Shown: in pieces, positions 32,899 through 44,162 of the stretch | Layout of the letters: every line of letters starts with the position of its first letter | Numbering within the stretch: the stretch's first letter is position 1 | Origin: Mycobacterium sp. SMC-2 | GTDB lineage: Bacteria > Actinomycetota > Actinomycetes > Mycobacteriales > Mycobacteriaceae | Assembly (NCBI RefSeq): GCF_025263485.1 | Contig: NZ_CP079863.1 | Location: 124,001 to 188,000, forward strand | Reading direction: 5' to 3' | Length of the DNA: 64,000 bases | Notes under the pieces: model-generated | Seen by the model: only the letters and a program-made list of their open reading frames with translations | Databases searched by the model: none | Told to the model about the DNA's origin: nothing | Made by a program: the position numbers and the translations under genes

Positions 32899-33845
32899 GC
32901 CGCGGGCTCCCAGGCATACAGGGTCCACTCGGGGCCGGCGGGGCCGGCCGGGAAGTCGATATAGGTTGCGCGGACCGGCATTCCGATTTTCACCTTGGCG
33001 GGGTCCACCCCGCGCAACTCGCCCAGCATTCGCACGCCCTCGTCGAGCTCCACCAAAGCGATGACGAACGGCAGCGTACGGCCGGGCACCTTCGGGGCAT
33101 GGTGCACGACAAAGCTGAACACGGTGCCCTTGCCGCTGGCCACCACGTAGTCGATCGGGGCGGCTTTGTCCTGCCACACCGCCGGCACGGGCGGGTGCTG
33201 CAGGCTGCCGCCGGGCCGGCGCTGGATCCTCAGCTCGTGTGCGTTGACGCCCTCCCAGAAGAAGGCGGTGTCGCGCGACGACGCCGGACGCATCATGGCG
33301 TCGGGATCGAGGTCAGCGGGCACCTGGGACGTCTCAGACTCCGAGCGCGGCTTGAATTTCAAGATGCGCCAATTCATCTCGGCGACGTCTTCGTCTCCGA
33401 CGCGCCAGATGATGTGCTGGTTGATGAACCAGCCCTCGCCCAGTGCGGTCTGCTTGGGCCCGACCACGTCACCCATCTCCGAGGTGATGCTGACGTGTTC
33501 ACCGGGCTGCAGGTAGCGGTGATAGGTCTGTTCGCAGTTGGTGGCGACCACGCCGATGTAGCCGGCGTTGTCGAATAACTCCATGATGGGGCCCATCGGG
33601 TCGTCCTTCGGACGCTCCCCGCCCAGGCCGAACATGGTCCACACCTGAATCATGGCCGGCGGGGCGACAATTCCCGGGTGTCCGACGGCTCGTGCGGCGG
33701 CCTCGTCGACGTAGATGGGGTTGCTATCGCCGATGGCCTCCACCCAGTTGTTGATCATCGGCTGGTTCACCGGATCGCGGCCGGAGCGCGGCTTGGGGTC
33801 GCCCGCCGCCTTGATCTCGGCGATCGCTTCCTGAATATCGGTCAC
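32895..33845 (-). CDS. chsH2: ChsH2, MaoC-like plus DUF35 protein (Rv3542c equivalent)
   Basis: 316 residues. N-terminal MaoC-like half to about residue 180 (GDSNPIYVDEAAARAVGHPG, VAPPAMIQVW). C-terminal DUF35 half from FFWEGVNAHELRIQRRPGG to the end, lacking zinc-ribbon cysteines. The first half pairs with ChsH1 as a hydratase; the DUF35 half binds Ltp2, so hydration and aldol cleavage are channelled. GTG at 33845 overlaps the fadE29 stop (GTGA). Confidence 0.92.
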   Translation of the reverse strand: MTDIQEAIAEIKAAGDPKPRSGRDPVNQPMINNWVEAIGDSNPIYVDEAAARAVGHPGIVAPPAMIQVWTMFGLGGERPKDDPMGPIMELFDNAGYIGVVATNCEQTYHRYLQPGEHVSITSEMGDVVGPKQTALGEGWFINQHIIWRVGDEDVAEMNWRILKFKPRSESETSQVPADLDPDAMMRPASSRDTAFFWEGVNAHELRIQRRPGGSLQHPPVPAVWQDKAAPIDYVVASGKGTVFSFVVHHAPKVPGRTLPFVIALVELDEGVRMLGELRGVDPAKVKIGMPVRATYIDFPAGPAGPEWTLYAWEPAA

Positions 33846-35005
33846 CGTGGCACCCTCGGCACTTTGAGGCCCGCGGCCGCGATCATTTCCCGCATGACTT
33901 CGTTCACGCCTCCACCGAAGGTGATCACCAGGTTGCGCTTGGTTTGCGAGTCCAGCCAGCGAAGCAGCTCGGCGGTATCCGAGTCTGCGGGATTACCGTA
34001 CTTGCCGACGACCTCCTCGGCGAGTCGGCCGATGTACTGAATCTTCTCCGTGCCAAAGACTTTCGTCGACGCCGCGTCGGCCACGTTGATGTCCTCACCC
34101 GCGGCGGCCACCTGCCAGTTCAGCAGCTCGTTGATCCGCCACATCGCGTGGATCTCACCGAGTGCCCGCTTGACGTCGGCGTGGTCGATGGGCGTGACCC
34201 CGTCACTACCCGGCTTGGACGCCCAGGCATGCACCCGGTCGTAGATGCCGGCGGTACGGCCCGCGGGGCCCAGCATGACCCGTTCGTTGTTGAGTTGGGT
34301 GGTGATCAGCCGCCACCCGCCGTTCTCCTCGCCGACCAGCATGTCGGCGGGCACCCGCACGTCGTTGTAGTAGGTGGCGTTGGTGTGGTGGGCGCCATCG
34401 GACAGGATGATCGGCGTCCAGGAGTAGCCAGGGTCCTTGGTGTCGACGATCAGGATCGAAATGCCCTTGTGCTTCACGGCTTCGGGATCCGTGCGGCAGG
34501 CCAGCCAGATGTAGTCGGCGTCATGGGCGCCGGTGGTGAAGATCTTCTGCCCGTTGACGATGTACTCGTCGCCCTGGCGCACGGCGGTGGTGCGCAGGGA
34601 AGCCAGGTCGGTGCCCGCCTCCGGCTCGGTGTAACCGATCGCGAAGTGCACCTCGCCGGCCAGGATCGCCGGCAGGAACTTCTTCTTCTGCGCCTCGCTG
34701 CCGAACTGCTGCAGGACGGGACCGACCGTCTGCAACGTCACCGCGGGCAGCGGCACGTCGGCCCGATGCGCCTCGTTGACGAAGATCGACTGCTCGATCG
34801 GGCCGAAGCCCAAGCCGCCGAACTCCTTTGGCCACCCGACGCCGAGCTTGCCGTCCCGGCCCATCCGCCGGATCACCGCACGATAGGCCTCGTTGTGGCG
34901 ATCTTGCTCCATCGCCTTCATCTCGTCGGAGGAGATCAGGTTCGAAAAGTATTCCCGCAGTTCCGCTTGCAGCTGACGCTGTTCCGGGGTCAGGTCTATG
35001 AACAT
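33842..35005 (-). CDS. fadE29: Acyl-CoA dehydrogenase FadE29 (ChsE2)
   Basis: 387 residues, the same as M. tuberculosis FadE29. Flavin-binding motif GYTEPEAGTDLASLRTTAVR near residue 132 and the C-terminal ITFGGGVNEVMREMIA. With FadE28 it forms an alpha2beta2 enzyme that desaturates the three-carbon C17 side chain. ATG at 35005; the coding region overlaps the end of fadE28 by 10 bases. Confidence 0.93.
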   Translation of the reverse strand: MFIDLTPEQRQLQAELREYFSNLISSDEMKAMEQDRHNEAYRAVIRRMGRDGKLGVGWPKEFGGLGFGPIEQSIFVNEAHRADVPLPAVTLQTVGPVLQQFGSEAQKKKFLPAILAGEVHFAIGYTEPEAGTDLASLRTTAVRQGDEYIVNGQKIFTTGAHDADYIWLACRTDPEAVKHKGISILIVDTKDPGYSWTPIILSDGAHHTNATYYNDVRVPADMLVGEENGGWRLITTQLNNERVMLGPAGRTAGIYDRVHAWASKPGSDGVTPIDHADVKRALGEIHAMWRINELLNWQVAAAGEDINVADAASTKVFGTEKIQYIGRLAEEVVGKYGNPADSDTAELLRWLDSQTKRNLVITFGGGVNEVMREMIAAAGLKVPRVPR

Positions 35006-36066
35006 TGCGCCCCAACCAGATTCTCTGCGTGGCGACCCGCTGCGCCCGGCTTCGCCGCGCTTGCGATCGCCACGAGGTCGAGACGATGAGAAGGCCCGCC
35101 CAGCAGCCGGGTCAGGTCTTTGACAGTGGAGTAGTACCGGTGCATCGGATAGGTGATGTCCATGCCCATGCCGCCGTGCAGGTGGTGGCAGAGCTGCATC
35201 ACCGGCGGCGCCTGCGAGGTGATCCAGTAGCCGAGGACATCCAGGTCGTCGTCGGCGTCCCGTCCTTCGGACAGCCGCCAAGCGACGGACTTCGCCGCCA
35301 AATCGATGGTGCGCGAAGCGATGTAGACCTCGGCGAGTTGGGCGGCCACGGTCTGGAACGTCGAAAGCGGTTTGCCGAATTGCTTGCGGTTGGCCACGTA
35401 GTCCGCGGTGAGGCGCAGCGCCCCGGCCACCAGCCCGTCGGCGTAGGCGCCGATGGCCGCCAGCGCCAGCTGATTGACCCGGTGCGCCGTCGCGCCCGCG
35501 AGCACGTCGGAGTCAGCGACCGCGACGTCTGCGAACGTCACCGTGTACTCGTCGGAGCCGTTCGATGTCGGCGTCCGAACCAGCTGGACGCCGTCGGCCG
35601 TCGGCGACACCACGACCACCGCGTTGTCGGCGGTCACGACGATCCAGTCCGCCGACGAGGCATATGCGACACCGACTTTGGTGCCCGACAGGCGGCCACC
35701 CGCGAAGGCGGTCGTCGGTCGATCGGGCAGGGCGGTGCCGGGCTCGTTGAGCGCGGCCGTCAGCACGCCGCCCTTGGCGACACCGGCCAAAATCCGGTCC
35801 TGCTGTTCGTCGGAGGCCAGGTCGAGCAGCGGCAGCACGCCGAAGCCGAGCGTGGCCAGCGCCGGCGTGACGGCGCCGTGGCGACCGACCTCGGTCAGCA
35901 CCGTGGCGACCTCGAGCAGGCCGACGCCGTCGCCGCCGAGACGCTCGGGCACCGGCAGCGCCGTCACGCCCCCGTTGACCATTGCATCCCAGCTGAGCTC
36001 CCGGTCCAGAACTGACGTCACCACATCGGCGACGGCCTGTTGCGTCGCAGTGAGGTCGAAGTCCAT
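34996..36066 (-). CDS. fadE28: Acyl-CoA dehydrogenase FadE28 (ChsE1)
   Basis: 356 residues, somewhat longer than the 339 of M. tuberculosis. N-terminal MDFDLTATQQAVADVV, C-terminal NRKQFGKPLSTFQTVAAQLAE and HHLHGGMGMDITYPMHRYY. It lacks the GTDLAxLRTT flavin signature and is the partner subunit of FadE29. ATG at 36066 shares a base with the cyp125 stop (TGATG). The extra length is at the C-terminus, in the segment that overlaps fadE29. Confidence 0.92.
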   Translation of the reverse strand: MDFDLTATQQAVADVVTSVLDRELSWDAMVNGGVTALPVPERLGGDGVGLLEVATVLTEVGRHGAVTPALATLGFGVLPLLDLASDEQQDRILAGVAKGGVLTAALNEPGTALPDRPTTAFAGGRLSGTKVGVAYASSADWIVVTADNAVVVVSPTADGVQLVRTPTSNGSDEYTVTFADVAVADSDVLAGATAHRVNQLALAAIGAYADGLVAGALRLTADYVANRKQFGKPLSTFQTVAAQLAEVYIASRTIDLAAKSVAWRLSEGRDADDDLDVLGYWITSQAPPVMQLCHHLHGGMGMDITYPMHRYYSTVKDLTRLLGGPSHRLDLVAIASAAKPGAAGRHAENLVGAQCS

Positions 36067-37316
36067 CAGGACGTCACCGCCGCCTTGCGGGTGTAGTCCA
36101 CCTGCCAATGCTTGATCCCGTTGAGCCAGCCCGACCGCAGCCGCTCGGGCTCACCGATCGGCTCGAGGTCCGGCATGTGATCGGCGACCGCGTTGAAGAT
36201 CAGGTTGATGGTCATGCGGGCCAGGTTCGCGCCGATGCAGTAGTGGGCGCCCGTCCCGCCGAAACCGACATGGGGATTCGGGTCGCGCAGGATGTTGAAC
36301 GTGTGCGGGTCGTCGAAGACCTCTTCGTCGAAGTTGGCCGACCGGTAAGACATCACCACCCGCTCACCCTTCTTGATCCGCACGCCGGACAACTCGGTGT
36401 CCTCGCTGGCGGTGCGCTGGAAGGCGGAAACCGGGGTGGCCCAGCGGATGATCTCGTCGGCGGCGGTCGACGGGCGCTCCTTCTTGAAGAGCTCCCACTG
36501 ATCGGGGTTGTTGGCAAAAGCGATCATGCCGTGGGTGATCGAGTTGCGCGTGGTCTCGTTGCCGGCCACAGCGAGCATGACCACGAAGAAGCCGAACTCG
36601 TCATCGGAAAGCTTTTCGCCGTCGATGTCGGCCTGGATGAGCGTGGTGACGATGTCGTCGGTGGGATTCTGGTTTCGCTCCGCGGCCATCGCCATGGCGT
36701 ACGTGATCAGTTCCATCGAGGATTGCGCGGGATCGACGTCGGCGTACTCGGGGTCGGTGCCGCCGGTCATCTCGTTGGACCAGCGGAAGAGCTTGTCGCG
36801 ATCCTCCTGCGGAACCCCGAGCAGGCCCGCGATGGCTTGCAACGGCAGCTCGCACGCCACCTGCTCGACGAAGTCGCCGCTGCCCTCGGACGCCGCGGTC
36901 TTGGCGATGTTCTGGGCGCGCTGGGCCAGTTCCGCTTCCAGCCGCCCGATGGCCCGGGGCGTGAACCCGCGGGAGATGATCTTGCGCAGCCGGGTGTGAT
37001 GGGGTGCGTCCATGTTGAGCATGACGCTGCGCTGCAGTTCGACCTGCTCACGCTTCATCTCCGGCGGCCATGTGGGGATGGCGCCGTTCATCCAGCTCGA
37101 GAAGACGTCGCTGCGCCTCGACACCTCCTTGACGTCGGCGTGCTTGGTGACGATCCAATATCCGTGGTCCTCGAAGCCACCCGCGCCGTTGGGGATCTCG
37201 ACCCAGTGGATCGGCTCCGCCTTGCGCAGCCAGGCGAGTTCCTCGACTGGCAACCCTGCGAGGTTGACGTCAGGATCGAGAAAGTCGAAGTCGGCGGGGA
37301 TGTTGGGGGGTGCCAT
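36066..37316 (-). CDS. cyp125: Cytochrome P450 CYP125, steroid C26 monooxygenase
   Basis: 416 residues. I-helix motif MLAVAGNETTRNSITHG near residue 255; heme-binding GFGGTGAHYCIGANLAR near residue 365 with the Cys ligand. CYP125 oxidises the terminal methyl of cholesterol/cholestenone to start side-chain breakdown. ATG at 37316 follows TTGAGGAGCGC, a clear Shine-Dalgarno; the N-terminus is shorter than the 433-residue M. tuberculosis protein. First gene of the igr operon, with a KstR operator 20 bases upstream. Confidence 0.95.
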   Translation of the reverse strand: MAPPNIPADFDFLDPDVNLAGLPVEELAWLRKAEPIHWVEIPNGAGGFEDHGYWIVTKHADVKEVSRRSDVFSSWMNGAIPTWPPEMKREQVELQRSVMLNMDAPHHTRLRKIISRGFTPRAIGRLEAELAQRAQNIAKTAASEGSGDFVEQVACELPLQAIAGLLGVPQEDRDKLFRWSNEMTGGTDPEYADVDPAQSSMELITYAMAMAAERNQNPTDDIVTTLIQADIDGEKLSDDEFGFFVVMLAVAGNETTRNSITHGMIAFANNPDQWELFKKERPSTAADEIIRWATPVSAFQRTASEDTELSGVRIKKGERVVMSYRSANFDEEVFDDPHTFNILRDPNPHVGFGGTGAHYCIGANLARMTINLIFNAVADHMPDLEPIGEPERLRSGWLNGIKHWQVDYTRKAAVTS

Positions 37317-37335
37317 GATGTGTGCGCTCCTCAAT

Positions 37336-37349
37336 TGCAACGTGTTCTA
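37336..37349. promoter_or_regulatory. KstR-type operator upstream of cyp125
   Basis: TGCAACGTGTTCTA fits TnnAACnnGTTnnA. It lies 19 bases before the cyp125 start, in the 122-base divergent gap with fadA5, which holds a second site. Confidence 0.86.
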
Positions 37350-37414
37350 GTGCCAGTAAAACACGGCTCTTCCGCAGATAAAAGGCAGGTAGCCATCCTC
37401 GCTTGTCAGACTAA

Positions 37415-37428
37415 TGAAACGTGTTCTA
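37415..37428. promoter_or_regulatory. KstR-type operator inside the fadA5 promoter
   Basis: TGAAACGTGTTCTA fits the consensus. TTGTCA (37403-37408), an 18-base spacer and TAGCCT (37427-37432) flank and overlap it, and ATG follows after 6 bases at 37439. Geometry is the same as at the Rv3519-like and Rv3531c-like genes. Confidence 0.9.
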
Positions 37429-37429
37429 G

Positions 37430-38602
<1,173 letters not shown>

Positions 38603-38609
38603 CCCCTCG

Positions 38610-39988
<1,379 letters not shown>

Positions 39989-40009
39989 GCTCGGCGCAAA
40001 CGGCGGCCG

Positions 40010-40915
40010 CTAGGCGCCGTACACCGGGACCGGCGGGCGCGCCTTGGCGAGCAGGTCGGCGACGACGGGCCCGAGCTCCGCAGGGTCCCACTTCGCACCT
40101 TTGTCGATCTGCGGGCCGTGCGCCCAGCCCTCCGCGACCCGGATCTTGCCGCCCTCGACCTCGAACACCTTGCCGGTGACGTCACGGGATTCGGCGCTGC
40201 CCAGCCACACCACCAGCGGCGCGATGTTCTCCGGCGCCATCGCGTCGAAATCCTGGTCCTGCGTTGCCATCATCTCGGCGAAGACGGTCTCGGTCATGCG
40301 GGTGCGCGCCGACGGCGCGATGGCGTTGACAGTCACGCCGTACCGGCCCATCTCGGCCGCGCCGACGAGAGTCAGCGCCGCGATGCCCGCCTTGGCGGCG
40401 CTGTAGTTGCCCTGCCCGACGCTGCCCTGCAGGCCGGCACCGGAACTGGTGTTGATGATGCGCGCGTCGACGGTCTTGCCCTCTTTGGACAGCCCACGCC
40501 AGTACGACGCGGCGTGCCGCATCGTGGCGAAATGGCCCTTGAGGTGCACGGCGATGACGGCGTCGAACTCCTCCTCGCTGGTGTTGGCCATCATCCTGTC
40601 GCGCACGATGCCCGCGTTGTTGACCAGAACGTCCAGCCCGCCGAAGGTGTCGACGGCGGTCTGGATCAGGCCGGCCGATTCGCTCCAGTCGGCGACGTTG
40701 GATCCGTTGGCGACGGCTTCCCCACCGGCGGCGATGATTTCGTCGACCACGCCCTGGGCGGCGCTGCCCCCGCCGGCCGGTGAGCCGTCCAGGCCCACGC
40801 CGATGTCGTTGACCACCACGCGCGCGCCCTCGGCCGCGAAGGCCAGCGCATGCGCGCGGCCGATGCCGCCGCCCGCTCCGGTGACGATGACGACGCGGCC
40901 GTCAACCACTCCCAT
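40010..40915 (-). CDS. Short-chain dehydrogenase (Rv3548c equivalent)
   Basis: 301 residues (Rv3548c: 304). IVTGAGGGIGRAHALAFA near residue 9, VLVNNAGIVRDRMM, catalytic NYSAAKAG. Position in the C/D-ring cluster suggests oxidation of a hydroxylated HIP-CoA intermediate or hydroxyacyl-CoA; not established here. ATG at 40915 follows GAGGAG. It follows the Rv3549c-like SDR by 14 bases on the same strand, so both should share the KstR2-controlled promoter near 41731. Confidence 0.85.
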   Translation of the reverse strand: MGVVDGRVVIVTGAGGGIGRAHALAFAAEGARVVVNDIGVGLDGSPAGGGSAAQGVVDEIIAAGGEAVANGSNVADWSESAGLIQTAVDTFGGLDVLVNNAGIVRDRMMANTSEEEFDAVIAVHLKGHFATMRHAASYWRGLSKEGKTVDARIINTSSGAGLQGSVGQGNYSAAKAGIAALTLVGAAEMGRYGVTVNAIAPSARTRMTETVFAEMMATQDQDFDAMAPENIAPLVVWLGSAESRDVTGKVFEVEGGKIRVAEGWAHGPQIDKGAKWDPAELGPVVADLLAKARPPVPVYGA

Positions 40916-40929
40916 TGTTCGTGTCTCCT

Positions 40930-41715
40930 CTATTTGATCGCGTTGGCGTTGGTGGTGGCCAGATAGTGCGGCGGCTCGCCGCCGCCGTGCACCTCCAGCG
41001 AGGCGCCGCTGATGTAGGACGCCGCGTCGGACGCCAAAAATGCCGCGGCCCAACCGACATCCTCGGGCTGGGCCAGCCGACCCAACGGCACGTTCTTGGA
41101 GATCGCGGCGATGGACTCGGCGTCACCGTAAAACAGTTCGGACTGCTCGGTCTCGACCATGCCGACCACGCACGCGTTCACCCGGACCTTCGGGCCCCAT
41201 TCCACGGCCAGTGTCTGCGTGAGGCTTTCCAGGCCGGCTTTGGCCGCCCCGTAGGCGCCGGTGCCGGGCGAGGGCCGTCGACCGCTGAGACTGCAGATGT
41301 TGATGATCGACCCGCCGCCGTCCTGGGTTTGCATCTTGTCATTCGCGTGTTGTGAAACCGACAGTGCGCCAATCAGATTGAGCTCGATGATCTTGCGGTT
41401 GAACTTCGCGCTGGACTCCGCGGTCAGCACGTAGGGCGAGCCGCCGGCGTTGTTGACCACCACGTCCAGCCGGCCGTGCTGGTCGACGATGGAGTCGATG
41501 AGCGCCTGCACGGCGTCGTCGTCGCGGACGTCGCAGGAGTGAAACTCATAGGGCAGGCCCTCGACGGGCCGCCGTGCGCAGGTGACGACCGTGGCGCCCT
41601 GCCCGGCGAAGACGGAGCTGATGCCGGCGCCCACCCCGCGAACCCCGCCGGTGACCAGAACCACCCGCCCGGCCAGCCCCAAGTTGATGGCGTCGGGTGC
41701 TGAGGCGCGGGTCAC
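40930..41715 (-). CDS. Short-chain dehydrogenase (Rv3549c equivalent)
   Basis: 261 residues (Rv3549c: 259). LVTGGVRGVGAGISSVFAG near residue 20, VVVNNAGGSPY, GAYGAAKAGLESLTQ catalytic motif, and EVHGGGEPPHYLA at the C-terminus. GTG at 41715 is chosen on length and lies 15 bases from the KstR2 operator; no good Shine-Dalgarno is present, so it may be leaderless. Function in ring C/D breakdown is inferred. Confidence 0.84.
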   Translation of the reverse strand: MTRASAPDAINLGLAGRVVLVTGGVRGVGAGISSVFAGQGATVVTCARRPVEGLPYEFHSCDVRDDDAVQALIDSIVDQHGRLDVVVNNAGGSPYVLTAESSAKFNRKIIELNLIGALSVSQHANDKMQTQDGGGSIINICSLSGRRPSPGTGAYGAAKAGLESLTQTLAVEWGPKVRVNACVVGMVETEQSELFYGDAESIAAISKNVPLGRLAQPEDVGWAAAFLASDAASYISGASLEVHGGGEPPHYLATTNANAIK

Positions 41716-41730
41716 TGTGCTAGCGTACCA

Positions 41731-41744
41731 AGCAAGTGCTTGCT
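41731..41744. promoter_or_regulatory. KstR2-type operator between the Rv3549c-like gene and echA20
   Basis: AGCAAGTGCTTGCT matches AnCAAGnnCTTGnT. The dyad extends outward (TACC...GGTA). It sits in the divergent gap of two KstR2-regulon transcription units and probably controls both. Confidence 0.9.
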
Positions 41745-41784
41745 TAGGTAGTTGCCCCCGGAAGCCCCATAAGGAAGTGGCACC

Positions 41785-42543
41785 TTGCCCATCACATCGA
41801 CAACCACCGAACCGGGCATCGTCGCGGTCACCGTCGACTTTCCCCCGGTCAACGCCATCCCATCGCGCGGCTGGTTCGAGCTGGCCGACGCCATCACGGC
41901 CGCCGGCCAGAACCCCGAGACCCACGTCGTCATCCTGCGGGCGGAGGGCCGCGGCTTCAACGCCGGGGTCGACATCAAGGAGATGCAGCGCACCGAGGGA
42001 TTCACCGCGCTGATCGACGCCAACCGCGGCTGCTTCGCCGCCTTCCGCGCGGTCTACGAATGCCCGGTGCCCGTCGTTGCCGCCGTGAATGGGTTCTGCG
42101 TCGGCGGCGGCATCGGCCTGGTCGGCAACTCCGACGTCATCGTGGCCTCCGACGACGCCACCTTCGGGCTGCCCGAGGTCGAACGCGGCGCACTCGGCGC
42201 GGCCACCCACCTGTCCCGGCTGGTGCCGCAGCACATGATGCGGCGGCTGTTCTTCACCGCCGCCACGGTGGACGCCGCCACCCTGCACCACTTCGGCTCG
42301 GTGCACGAGGTGGTGCCGCGCGACCAGCTGGACGAGGCCGCGTTGCGGGTCGCGAGAGACATCGCCGCCAAGGACACCCGCGTCATCCGCGCGGCCAAGG
42401 AGGCGCTCAACCTCATCGACGTGCAGCGCGTGAATTCGAGTTACCGCATGGAACAAGGCTTTACGTTCGAACTCAATCTGGCCGGGGTCGCCGATGAACA
42501 CCGCGATGCGTTCGCCGGTACGGCAAAGGGCAAGGACAAGTGA
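41785..42543 (+). CDS. echA20: Crotonase-family ring-opening hydrolase EchA20
   Basis: 252 residues (M. tuberculosis 247). Crotonase oxyanion segments FNAGVDIKEMQRTEG near residue 55 and NGFCVGGGIGLVGNSD near residue 103. EchA20 hydrolytically opens ring D of the HIP-derived diketone CoA thioester. TTG at 41785 is chosen because AAGGAAGTGG lies just upstream. The stop overlaps ipdA (GTGA). Confidence 0.9.
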   Translation: MPITSTTTEPGIVAVTVDFPPVNAIPSRGWFELADAITAAGQNPETHVVILRAEGRGFNAGVDIKEMQRTEGFTALIDANRGCFAAFRAVYECPVPVVAAVNGFCVGGGIGLVGNSDVIVASDDATFGLPEVERGALGAATHLSRLVPQHMMRRLFFTAATVDAATLHHFGSVHEVVPRDQLDEAALRVARDIAAKDTRVIRAAKEALNLIDVQRVNSSYRMEQGFTFELNLAGVADEHRDAFAGTAKGKDK

Positions 42544-43415
42544 CCGACAAGCGAACCACCCTCGACGAGGCCGTCGCGCAGTTGCGCAGCGGCATGACGA
42601 TCGGCATCGGCGGCTGGGGCTCGCGGCGCAAACCGATGGCGTTCGTGCGGGCCATGCTGCGCACCGACGTCAAAGACCTGACGGTGGTCACCTACGGCGG
42701 GCCCGACCTGGGGTTGCTGTGCTCGGCCGGCAAGGTCAAGCGCGTCTACTACGGCTTCGTATCGCTGGATTCCCCGCCCTTCTACGACCCCTGGTTCGCC
42801 AAGGCCCGCACCAGTGGCGCCCTCGAGGCCCGGGAAATGGACGAGGGCATGCTGCGCTGCGGCCTGCAAGCCGCCGCGCAACGCCTGCCGTTCCTGCCGA
42901 TTCGCGCCGGGCTGGGCAGCTCGGTGCCGGACTTCTGGGAGGGCGAGTTGCAAACCGTGACTTCGCCCTACAAAACGGACGGCGGGCACGAGACGCTGAT
43001 CGCCATGCCGGCGCTGCGCCTGGACGCGGCCTTCGCGCACCTCAATCTCGGAGACTGCCGGGGCAATGCGGCCTACACCGGGATCGATCCCTACTTCGAC
43101 GACCTGTTCCTGATGGCCGCCGACAAGCGCTTCCTGTCGGTCGAGCGCGTCGTCTCCACGGAGGAGCTGGTCAAGGCCGTTCCCCCGCAGGCCCTGCTGG
43201 TGAACCGGATGATGGTCGATTCCGTGGTCGAGGCGCCGGGCGGCGCCCACTTCACCACCGCCGCACCGGATTACGGCCGCGACGAGAAGTTTCAGCGGCA
43301 CTACGCCGAGGCGGCCGCCACCGACGAGGGCTGGCAGGCCTTCGTCCAGACCTACCTGTCGGGCAGCGAGGACGACTACCAGGCGGCGGTCCGCGCGTTC
43401 GCAGAGGAGGGCTGA
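42540..43415 (+). CDS. ipdA: IpdA, alpha subunit of the COCHEA-CoA ring-C hydrolase
   Basis: 291 residues (M. tuberculosis 292). CoA-transferase family I alpha-like fold: RSGMTIGIGGWGSRRKPMAF near residue 18, VVTYGGPDLGLLCSAGKVK. IpdAB is a CoA-transferase homologue that instead hydrolyses ring C. GTG at 42540, coupled to echA20; ipdB starts 3 bases after its stop. Confidence 0.93.
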   Translation: MTDKRTTLDEAVAQLRSGMTIGIGGWGSRRKPMAFVRAMLRTDVKDLTVVTYGGPDLGLLCSAGKVKRVYYGFVSLDSPPFYDPWFAKARTSGALEAREMDEGMLRCGLQAAAQRLPFLPIRAGLGSSVPDFWEGELQTVTSPYKTDGGHETLIAMPALRLDAAFAHLNLGDCRGNAAYTGIDPYFDDLFLMAADKRFLSVERVVSTEELVKAVPPQALLVNRMMVDSVVEAPGGAHFTTAAPDYGRDEKFQRHYAEAAATDEGWQAFVQTYLSGSEDDYQAAVRAFAEEG

Positions 43416-43418
43416 AAA

Positions 43419-44162
43419 GTGAGCAGCACCCGCGCCGAAGTGTGCGCCGTCGCCTGTGCCGAATTGTTCGCCGGAGCGGGCGAAATCATGGTCAGCCCGA
43501 TGACGAACATGGCCTCGGTCGGCGCGCGGCTGGCCCGGTTGACCTTTTCACCGGACATCTTGCTGACCGACGGCGAGGCACAGCTGCTGGCGGACACGCC
43601 GGCTCTGGGCAAGACCGGACCCGTGGAGGGCTGGATGCCGTTCGGCCGGGTGTTCGAGACGCTGGCCTGGGGGCGGCGGCACGTCGTGATGGGCGCGAAT
43701 CAGGTTGACCGCTTTGGCAATCAGAACATCTCGGCGTTCGGTCCGCTGCAACACCCGACCAGGCAGATGTTCGGCCTGAGGGGCGCTCCCGGCAACGCGA
43801 TCAACCACGCGACCAGCTATTGGGTGGGCAACCATTCCAAGCGGGTGTTCTGTGCGGCCGTCGACGTGGTCTGCGGCATCGGCTGGGACAAGATCGACTC
43901 CGGCAATCCGGCGTTCCGCTTCGCCAACCCGTATCGGGTGGTGTCCAACCTCGGGGTGTTCGACTTCGGCGGGCCGGACCACAGCATGCGCGCCGTGTCC
44001 CTGCATCCCGGGGTGTCGCCCGGCGACGTCCGCGAGGCCACGTCGTTCGAGGTGCACGGCCTGGACGAGGCCGGCGAGACCAGGCTGCCGACGGAGGACG
44101 AGCTGCGCCTGATCCGCGAGGTGATCGATCCGAAGTCCCTGCGCGACAGGGAGATCCGTTGA
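43419..44162 (+). CDS. ipdB: IpdB, beta subunit of the COCHEA-CoA ring-C hydrolase
   Basis: 247 residues (M. tuberculosis 250). CoA-transferase beta-like: AELFAGAGEIMVSPMTNMA near residue 12, VMGANQVDRFGNQNISAFG in the middle. The heterodimer with IpdA opens ring C. GTG at 43419. The stop overlaps ipdC (TGATG). Confidence 0.93.
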   Translation: MSSTRAEVCAVACAELFAGAGEIMVSPMTNMASVGARLARLTFSPDILLTDGEAQLLADTPALGKTGPVEGWMPFGRVFETLAWGRRHVVMGANQVDRFGNQNISAFGPLQHPTRQMFGLRGAPGNAINHATSYWVGNHSKRVFCAAVDVVCGIGWDKIDSGNPAFRFANPYRVVSNLGVFDFGGPDHSMRAVSLHPGVSPGDVREATSFEVHGLDEAGETRLPTEDELRLIREVIDPKSLRDREIR